DNA of 64,000 bases. Source: Agapanthus africanus (Eukaryota; Streptophyta; Magnoliopsida; Asparagales; Amaryllidaceae). How positions within the stretch are numbered: the first letter of the stretch is position 1; every line of letters begins with the position of its first letter. The stretch lies in contig CM057347.1 in NCBI GenBank assembly GCA_030015575.1, positions 509,829,176-509,893,175 of the forward strand, written 5' to 3'. The notes beneath the pieces are model-generated. The model was not told where the DNA came from. It searched no databases and saw only the letters and a list, made by a program, of their open reading frames with translations. The translations under genes and the position numbers were made by a program. Shown here piece after piece: positions 55,901-64,000 of the stretch.

Positions 55901-56238
55901 GCTCAGAGGATGAAATGGACCCAGTCAAGAAGCAGGACCCGCCCTTCGAGATCGCGGAGGTTTAGACCGCAACATCAGCGCCATTCTCTTTTGCTTTGAA
56001 CAAATTGTTTTTCGTTGGTTAGTTATTTTATTTTGCAAATTAAATATATCTCGAACTCTTTTTATTGTAATGTAATAAAGTTGTAAACTGTAATCTACTT
56101 TACTCTAGTACTGTTTACTGACTACCATGTAATGCTAGAAACCGAAGTGTGACTACGGCGGGATTATTTCCTGACCGTAGGAGCATGGCTGGCCTAGTCA
56201 CCCCTCGTATTCCGTATTTTGGGAAACGGGATGTGACA
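52994..56238 (+). mobile_element. Element A 3' LTR
   Basis: 3,245 bp, TG...CA, uninterrupted partner of 4923-11323. It preserves the site where solo LTR F inserted in the partner (near 54361). The plus-strand frame 53279-53740 matches the frame at 5189-5623 in the other LTR. Both are Pro/Ser/Thr-rich translations of C-rich LTR DNA without a known domain. Confidence 0.9.
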
Positions 56239-56422
56239 ACTTTATTCTAAAATCACAAGTAAATCATGCGGGGTTACTTATAACCATACAATACCATACA
56301 TTCACAAGCATCACACATGAAACAAACTAGAGTTTAGGATACCCGCAAAATAGACGAAATTATACCCGTCCGCCCTGCGGAAGGGTGTAAAACAGAGAGG
56401 CTCTCCACATTAAGGTGTTTTG
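56239..56422. other. Flank between element A and the fold-back element
   Basis: Starts with the right target duplication ACTTT. No gene. The phrase GCCCTGCGGAAGGG near 56375 forms a short hairpin. Confidence 0.5.
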
Positions 56423-57210
56423 ATATATATAGTAAATGCGGTTAGAATCTAACAAATCCCCGAAAAGGGGGCCAAAACTAATTTTACAGTACTATCATCT
56501 CCACCACTAATAACACTTCAAACTGCATACCATCAACAGATTCCAAAATATTAGATCATAACTACAAGAAATAGAAACTAAACCTCCTTCGAAACAAAAA
56601 GAATTCAGATCTTATATCTGATCTTTATGCTATAAAGATACACGTGGATTTAATTAGAGATAATGGATCTTATTCATCCGAGACACTTCTTTATCTTCTC
56701 ATGGGCTCATGCCATATAATTGTGGCATGCTGGAAAAAGTTGAAGGAATGTGATGCCGCTGAATCTCCATGTGCTCATATCTCAGATCTGACGGTGGATG
56801 CGTCTTCAGAGTGCGGCGACTCCAAAGATTCACAACCACCGTCAGATCGGAGAACACGAAGACTTGACGACATCGCATCCCTTCAACCTCTTCCAGCAAT
56901 TTACAATCATGTGGCATGGTGGGAAGGTCCTCGAAGCAGCCAATGAGAGGATAAAAAGGAAGAAGAAAAGTGCCTCGGATGAACAAGATACATTATCCAT
57001 AATTAAATCTACTTGTATATTTATAGCATAAAGATCTGATTTGTTTGGGTTTCTAATGGGGTTTGATTTCTATACCCAGTGGTTAGGATCAAATATTTTG
57101 AAATCTGTTATGTAGTTTGAAATGTTATTAGACGTCTAGATGATAATGTGCTGCAGAATCAGTTTTGGCCCCTTTTTTTGTTCAAATCTAACCGCATTTA
57201 CTATATATAT
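56423..57210. mobile_element. Long fold-back DNA element (~790 bp, arms ~380 bp)
   Basis: The left arm from ATATATAGTAAATGCGGTTAG (56424) pairs along its length with the right arm ending CTAACCGCATTTACTATATA (57188-57207). Further matches include GGGGGCCAAAACT with AGTTTTGGCCCC, AGATCTTTATGC-type, and CAGATCTGACGGTGG (56785) with CCACCGTCAGATCGG (56848). The centre is only about 50 bp. Open frames on both strands (56644-56946 and 56986-56699) are mirror readings of the arms, not genes. Non-autonomous; long arms suggest a Mutator-like or Foldback class, but no target duplication was confirmed. CTATATATATAAAGAATGTG is doubled at its right flank. Confidence 0.75.
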
Positions 57211-59154
57211 AAAGAATGTGACTATATATATAAAGAATGTGGGGTTAGGATTATCCAAGTATGCAAAATAGAAACCCCCAGCTTACCCAACTGTCAACTA
57301 CCTTTTATGATATGCCACATATTGACCAAAACATAGCCACACACAAGGCAAAATAAACTGCAGAGGTAACTAGAGAAGGAAGTCTTGTGTTCATGTTGGT
57401 CTTTACACAAGGCAACCCTATAATATGTGAAGCCTCCATCACACACTTAATTGGGATGTTCAGTCCAGAATAATAAAATATAATAGGAGAAGCAAAAGCA
57501 ACAAAGCAACATTAATTCCACCAAGGGCAATAAATGGAATTTAGAGAAACAATTTAAGACTCAATTTGGAACGCAATATATAGGATTTGACACAAAAAAA
57601 AAAACAGAAAAATGGGCAGAATCATCTTAAAGAATAACCCAAAGCAGACTAATTGACCATAGCTAACTTCAAAATGATGTTCATATTTGAGCAGAACAAA
57701 TTTTGTCGAACTCATTTAGTGAATAATCATAACAATGCAATAATATAGATAATGAACATAATCTTGATGCCATCACACAAATTTAAAACAGTAAACAATT
57801 AAGAACTGATGCAAGTGCAATCTAAAAAACCAACAAACAAAACAAGAGTCATTTTTTTGAGACCGAATGAAACAAGACATGCGAGGATAACAAGAGCTAA
57901 CAATATCATAGGGTATTAACTACACATAACATAAACATTTGTAGCATACAATCATCATGCTTTATGCTCACAAAATAAAAAAATTTGAAAGCATAGGAAA
58001 TTTTCGTACACTAAATGGATCTTCTTGAGACCAAATGCAGATCCCAGCTAAAGTGCACAAAGTGAAAAAGTGCTGTCCAGCTGACACAAGACCATGGATG
58101 ACATTGATTATGTATGTACTGCTATCAACCATAAGGGCGATCAACACAAACAGCATATTCTTAATGCAGACCGCTTGAAACACATGCTGAACTAATCTTT
58201 CCATGGATCCTTCAAAATTCTGTACCATGGAGCAAGAACTAAGAAAATTCTTGCACGAATGAATCCGCATTTATAGCAGAAAAGCCGAATATCTTCCAAG
58301 AAATGTATTTGAGAACAGAGGACCAACATAAGGGAGCCAGTTTTGGTCTACAAAATCTTGGCAATCAGTCTATGGAACTTAGACAGAATAGATCTCAAGT
58401 GATATGGCACAAAGGAACAAGCAACAACATTTTCCTTTTTTGGGGGGGAGCATGTTGATTCTCAACTCAAAGGGTTTCAAGTGACACGGCACATGCAAGT
58501 TGCAAGTCCTTTGATCAAACAGACGAAGAGGTTTCAGACCAGACCAAACCAGAACAACTTGTAACATAGCACTAACTTTGAAGAATCATGTCAAAGGAAT
58601 GAGCAGTTTTAACAAGTACTAACCCAAGCATCAAAAAAGATCTCAGAGGCAAAATATAGCCTGCCATAATAAGGATTAAGTTATTAGCATAGTGCATGAA
58701 ATTAAGAAATAATCTTCAGTTAAGATGGTACAAAGAGAATCAAAACTTTACCAGGTCTTCTCCTGCCAATGATTCAGATTTAAAACTACTTTTTCTTTAT
58801 ATTTCAGGAGAGATCAGCAAAGTCAAAGGTGGCCTGTCAATATTACCTCGAAGATTCGAGTGGTAACAACCAAAGTGTTTGGCCCACTAGATTCCCAACA
58901 CGTCCAAATTCATGACACGCCAACGTCCCAAGAAAAAAACTACTACTAGATAAATCATCCAGAATCAAGCACCAAAACTATACGGATATTCAAAGAACAA
59001 AATCCAGGTAGCATCTCAAGAAAGCAAAGGCAACTATATTTTAGTTATCACATGGGTCTGAGACCATAATAATAATTAAACCGAACCAGTTGTGTCCATC
59101 CAATCCTTACGAAAGGTTAAACTGTCCAAGCACCAGTGCTCCAGCTCCCCATGG
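57211..59154. other. Intergenic or 3'-flank DNA, nothing recognised
   Basis: AT-rich, with no known protein domain in any frame. The 100-codon minus-strand frame at 58270-57968 has hydrophobic segments but no family I recognise and no clear gene structure. The part near 59000-59154 probably belongs to the last exon and 3' flank of the RZ-1-like gene. Confidence 0.5.
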
Positions 59155-59324
59155 CTGCATATGCCAGTAAAAACAAAACGAATTACAAATCAATAATGAA
59201 ACAAGTCATATGATAGAAGAGAGATACTCAAGAAAAAATTCTTTCTACACTCACATTGGCACTATAAAAATGCCACATAACAACTGTGTAGATTATTCTC
59301 ATGACAGAAAGAAATATTGCTTAC
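59155..59324 (-). other. Probable 3'-UTR intron of the RZ-1-like gene
   Basis: On the minus strand the donor TTTCAG/GTAAGC begins at 59324, 16 bases after the stop codon. The acceptor GGCATATGCAG ends at 59155. Size is 170 nt. A junction this close to the stop is under the ~50-nt distance usually linked to nonsense-mediated decay, so it should be tolerated. Confidence 0.55.
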
Positions 59325-59340
59325 CTGAAAGCATAATTCA

Positions 59341-60133
<793 letters not shown>

Positions 60134-60190
60134 GTTAATTGATAAGACTGCATAAGGGAAAAAGACCAATAAGCATCAAATGCATTAAAG
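60134..60190 (-). other. 5' UTR end and probable 5'-UTR intron acceptor of the RZ-1-like gene
   Basis: On the minus strand a pyrimidine-rich tract TTTTTCCCTTATGCAG ends at 60148, 14 bases before the ATG. This implies a leader intron whose first exon lies further right; I could not place that exon. Candidate leader-like pyrimidine-rich DNA on the minus strand occurs near 61610-61720. Confidence 0.5.
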
Positions 60191-61289
60191 TACACAATGG
60201 AGATGGCCGTAGCTTGCATGGCTGCGCAAATAAACACTATTGGAGAAAGAAATCATCTACATGGTTAAGCCATCGACTCTGCAACTACAAGATTAATAAA
60301 AGATATCACTTCGTGATACATAACGAGTGATAGTTCCAAAAATATAAGAGGATTGGAAACAAAAATTAATTGAAATAGAATATTGAGCTAAGATATCAGC
60401 AATATTAACTACTTTCTCTATAAGAGAAGTTGCAACTAAACTATCAAATATAGATCTAGAAGAAGGTAATAATTCAAATATCATGTCTATTCTACTAATA
60501 AAGTTGGCGGTGGAAATTGTGACCTGAACTGGCCACTTTTAGCATCCTCCTAGGTATCTATGAAAATAGCTGGTTGCATATCCTGCTCTATAAATGAAGT
60601 GACTTAAAAGTGGAGGTTGGGGGTTGGGAGGGAGACTATAATGGATGACTAATTAGGCATCAACCTAGGCAATTCAGTGCTCATGAGTGACTATACTCGA
60701 ATGGATAATGGGCTTCTAGTGTCCTATTGAGTCGTGTTAATATGTGCAAACAAACATGATTATTCCACTAAGCTGCCCTGCCCTGCCCTAAACTTCATAT
60801 GTTTATTCTTGACTCCCTTGAACTTTATCTATAGACTCTCCTTGAGTGTTAGGAGGCAACTAAAACAAATTTGAACTTACATAAACACCCTCCCTAACGA
60901 AATTTAATCCTAATTAACCACCATAAACTTCCAACATTTTAAGCAAAACCATAAACTTCCTCGTTAATTTCATCAAAAAACTTATTGTGATATTCTTTTT
61001 AAAAAAGCTACTCTTCCTCCACACCTTTCGCATTTGACCTCAGAATTATCACTTACCAACTCGTTTGAAATAACCATTGTAGTTAGAAAGCAATTTCACT
61101 ATACTAAATAAGATAGAAAGTGAAGTAAAGTATAATAAAGAATTAATCCAGGATATTGTTATGGATAAGAGGTGATAGGATGTGTCAACAGGGATAAAAT
61201 CGAATTATACAAGTAAGAAAGAATGGCAATGATTGCAATCATCACAACAAAGTTTCAATTTTATAAATAATACACAACACTAAATATAC
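60191..61289. other. Intergenic DNA or leader intron of the RZ-1-like gene
   Basis: AT-rich. No coding signal, RNA gene or clear repeat is seen. It may include the leader intron and promoter of the RZ-1-like gene on the minus strand. Confidence 0.5.
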
Positions 61290-62395
61290 TCGGGGGCTGT
61301 TTGTTTCGTGGAATAGAGGCTTGAGTGGGAGTCAAGAGGAATAACCAATTTTCTTATCCCCTTGAGTTGCAAGTTTGTGTTTCTTTCATTGACTCAGAGT
61401 GCTGATTTGAGAGTCAACTACATCATCCCACATCAGCAAAACCCAAGAGTTAAAGCCAACTTTTTTTATCTTCACTCTTGGCTTGGCTTGGCTTTTACCA
61501 ACTTAACATTTTTAATAATAAATAAATAAATAAAAGATGTGTTGCCTTTTAATATAGTTCTATAATTTAAGCAACAAAATAAAAAAAATCTTTTATTAGA
61601 GGCAGAGGAAAGACCCCAAACCCAAATCCTCTTCAATCTCATCGAGCTTTGGGGAGGAGATGAAGACTTCAGATCGGGTGAAGAAAGAGGCAAGGAGGCT
61701 GAAGGAAAGGTAAAAAAAAGTAAACCCGTTCAAAAACTACTTCATCTCTCCCGTTCTTTCCTCTCAAATCGAAGCCTATTAAAATAGACCACCACCACGA
61801 TGATGACAATCACTCAAGCGTCGAAAAGGCGGAGCGTTTATGTTCGCTCAAGTTGGATCTTTCTCCATCTCTAAATTTTTTGCGAATATATTTGCAAAAA
61901 TATTGCAATTTTGGGCTAGGTTTCCACTTTTCCTTAGACTACGATCCATTTCAATCTCAAAAAATTTCTTTTCGAGATTTAGTAAGCATTTTGGTTGTTG
62001 TGTGGAAATTTTGGGAATTGGTTGCTCTTTTCTTTTTTGGTTGTAAAGATTTTATTTAGATTTGCTGCTTGCTAGTATGACGCTTGGTTGTAAAGAATTT
62101 GTTTGCTTGATATAATTTATCATTTATTTGCTTGATGTTATTTGGTTGTAAAGAGTTGTTTAGATTTTCTATGATATCTATTGTTTGAATTATGAAGATA
62201 TGTATGTGTTGTTTAATTTCTCTCTGTGTGGCCAAACAACTTTTCTTTATACAACATTTCAGTTTTGCTAGAAAGTTCATGATATTTAAGCATTTGATAC
62301 CTTGTTCTCACCATATATGCTCACTCACACCATCTTTTCAACTATAAAAAACAACTCAAGCTCCAAACAAACAAAGAACTCCCCTAATTTTGCTA
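61290..62395. mobile_element. Possible non-autonomous DNA element
   Basis: The left tip GGGGGCTGTTTGTTTCGTGG and the reversed right tip GGGGAGTTCTTTGTTTGTTT are similar imperfect inverted repeats of the GGGGCTGTTTG type seen at ends of hAT- and Harbinger-like plant elements. Both are followed inward by GCTTGAGT. The inside has no transposase. No target duplication is confirmed, so this is tentative. Confidence 0.35.
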
Positions 62396-63615
62396 CTTAA
62401 GAGGACAAAAAGTTCCAAACAAATACTTGACTCCATACTCAAGGGGACAAAAAATTCATAGATTCTTGACGCAGAGTTCATGTTAGTCATATGTATGCCC
62501 TATAGGCCATTATTGTATATTATAGTGGATGCTGGGATATATATATATAGGACTTTCTTGCTCGACATAATAGTATACTATCTAGTTGCTCTTTATCTTA
62601 ACATGTACGCTCTTATTATTATATTGTCTCTCTGATACATGTTGATAAAGCCCTTAGGATGTAAACTTGATTACCATGACTATGATGCAGATCATACTAG
62701 TGGGACTTGGGTAGTCCACAAGCATATCCTTTAATAGTTCCTAGTCGGGGGATATCGAGACAAGGCATTGATATTCCAGAGTAGACTAGTGTGTACGTTT
62801 CTTGATCCTGTATGGGATGATGGTTGATCCAATTACCATTGGTGCTTGACATCAAAGATTGTACACAGGTGCTCATTAGAGAATGGATACACCGAACAAG
62901 ACTCGTCGAGAACTCCTAGATAATACCATATCTATCATCAGATAGCAGTTCTGTGGTGACACTGGTACATATTAGTCTGTAGACCCGAGATTGTTAGTGT
63001 CTTATGGTTCCCACTGTGCTTTGATTTTCTTCCTACCACGTCTCAAAAGAGTCGTGCAAACAGGTGGATTTTGGATACAGTCCCGAGTTACATGGAGGCA
63101 GTGAGCGATAGGAGGGGTTCCGTCTCTCCCGATATAGAGAGTTGATGTTGCGCTATACTTGATTGGCTATAACAGCAAGTCCCTGGCCACGGCTGATGAG
63201 ATTTACTGGTAAATATTATCAGTAGTTTCTCGAAAGTTTATAGACCATATATCGGCATGACTTATCAAGTTACTGAGATCTGATGATTCCACCCCTAGAC
63301 TCGATATGCAACATATCAGACGAAGAGACCGAATTGTACGGTAAGTGTTACTTATAGGATTTACGAGAGTTTGGACAAGCTTACTTGTTGATCTTCTATT
63401 CGTTCAATGCCTAGGTAGCCGTTACGTCCAGCTAGTACCGCTGACGGCTTGTGGATGAATGATGTAATCATTACCTACTGCTAGCGTATTAACGAGTTTT
63501 TAGAGTCCCACACAGAGGTTTTCTAGCTCAAGTGAAATGAAATAGGGCACATATGCTGATATGTGCGGGAACTTGATTAAATACGAGTATGTGATACCGT
63601 ACTCTAATCTCGCGA
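62396..63615. other. Non-coding DNA, possibly part of an unassigned repeat
   Basis: No open frame of note on either strand. The even base composition and lack of coding signal over more than 1 kb resemble LTR or leader DNA of a retroelement leaving the window on the right, for example starting TGTTAGTCATATG near 62479. Nothing internal confirms this. Confidence 0.3.
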
Positions 63616-63925
63616 TATTTGATATCGGTTAGGTTATATGTGATATAACCGGATTATTGAATCAAGTGTTGATTCAATGATTTGTTATATGTATATATAT
63701 TTGATATTGGTCGGTTATATATGATATGACCGGATTATTGAATCAAGTGTTGATTTAATAATGAATATTGAATATTGTCAGTTATATGTGATATAACCGA
63801 ATTATCGAATCAAGTGTTGATTTGATGATATGATATACATATATGATATTAGTCGGTTATATATGATATAACCGGATTATTGAATCAAGTGTTGATTTAA
63901 TAATTTGATATATATATTTGATATA
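63616..63925. repeat. Four tandem ~75-bp hairpin repeats
   Basis: Units of GATATTGGTCGGTTATATATG plus ATATAACCGGATTATTGAATC plus AAGTGTTGATTTAAT recur near 63620, 63700, 63765 and 63842. Each unit holds two palindromes: CGGTTATAT with ATATAACCG, and TTGAATCAA with TTGATTTAA. The array is followed by AT-rich DNA and a (TA)n run at the window end. Confidence 0.85.
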
Positions 63926-64000
63926 TTTATATATTAACTAATATTATTGCTCACTTATAATTTTCTTCTCTTGATATAAGTATATATATATATATATATA

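Larger units (their letters stand above)
4923..56238 (+). mobile_element. Element A: Ty3/gypsy chromovirus (Tekay/Del-like), host of the whole nested stack
   Basis: Outermost element. TG at 4923 and CA at 56238 are flanked by the identical 5-bp target duplication ACTTT (4918-4922 and 56239-56243). Its own parts are the 5' LTR 4923-11323 (carrying solo LTR F), internal DNA 11324-14736 and 51690-52993, and the 3' LTR 52994-56238. Everything from 14737 to 51689 is element B with its own insertions. It has an initiator-Met primer site, gag, protease, RT, RNase H, integrase and a polypurine tract in the usual chromovirus order. The element is broken, with of the order of ten breaks besides the insertions. 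It must be older than B, D, E and F. Family assignment rests on the domain order, ~3.2-kb LTRs and the chromodomain-type tail. Confidence 0.9.

Noticed and set aside
56644-56986. Small protein genes on both strands
   Set aside because: The two frames are mirror readings of the arms of a fold-back element.
57968-58270. 100-codon minus-strand frame with hydrophobic stretches
   Set aside because: No family resemblance, no splice or start context, ordinary for AT-rich intergenic DNA.
61840-62059. Start of a plus-strand host gene near 61800 (pyrimidine-rich leader-like DNA and short frames)
   Set aside because: Frames are short, Phe/Leu/Ser-rich and unconserved, and lie within a possible non-autonomous DNA element.

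Overview
The window is nuclear DNA of a flowering plant, probably one with a large, retrotransposon-rich genome. Evidence: long Ty3/gypsy LTR elements primed by initiator-Met tRNA, a Tat-lineage element with a second (archaeal-type) RNase H, plant MITEs and tRNA-derived SINE-like copies, and one intact host gene with a plant-specific architecture (RRM, CCHC zinc knuckle, Gly/Arg/Asp-rich tail). The species cannot be read from the sequence.

Layout. 1-~1200 is the end of a minus-strand gypsy element that leaves the window on the left. ~1200-3100 is a cluster of five fold-back MITE-like elements in and beside (TA)n tracts. 3100-4922 is intergenic DNA with two SINE-like copies. 4923-56238 is one nested retrotransposon stack. 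56423-57210 is a long fold-back element. 57211-59150 holds nothing I recognise. 59341-60133 (minus) is the only convincing host protein gene, an RZ-1-type glycine-rich RNA-binding protein with introns in coding sequence and UTRs. 60150-64000 is intergenic, with a possible non-autonomous DNA element and a tandem hairpin repeat at the right edge.

The stack can be unpicked because most layers are flanked by target-site duplications (TSDs). Element A (chromovirus, Tekay/Del-like, plus strand, 4923-56238, TSD ACTTT) was hit in its 5' LTR by a solo LTR (F, 6345-9413, TSD TAAAC). Its integrase region was hit by element B (chromovirus, minus strand, 14737-51689). B's integrase region was hit by element D (Tat lineage, minus strand, 18287-44730, TSD GGGAC). 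D's 5' LTR was hit by a further solo LTR (E, 39372-42583). LTR divergence judged by eye fits that order: D's LTRs differ less than B's.

Element D is the most interesting object. Besides an ORF upstream of gag, gag, protease, RT with RNase H, a second RNase H and integrase on the minus strand, its ~8.7 kb 3' internal region carries a gene on the opposite strand. That gene has a plant-mobile-domain-like N-terminal part, a run of seven short GT-AG introns, a C-terminal coiled coil, its own TATA box with two G-boxes, and a poly(A) signal. Between this gene and the integrase lie a 159-bp tandem array and three copies of a five-hairpin module. In that module the loop is constant while the stems change in a compensatory way. 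D's LTRs are likewise crowded with short perfect hairpins and G-box palindromes.
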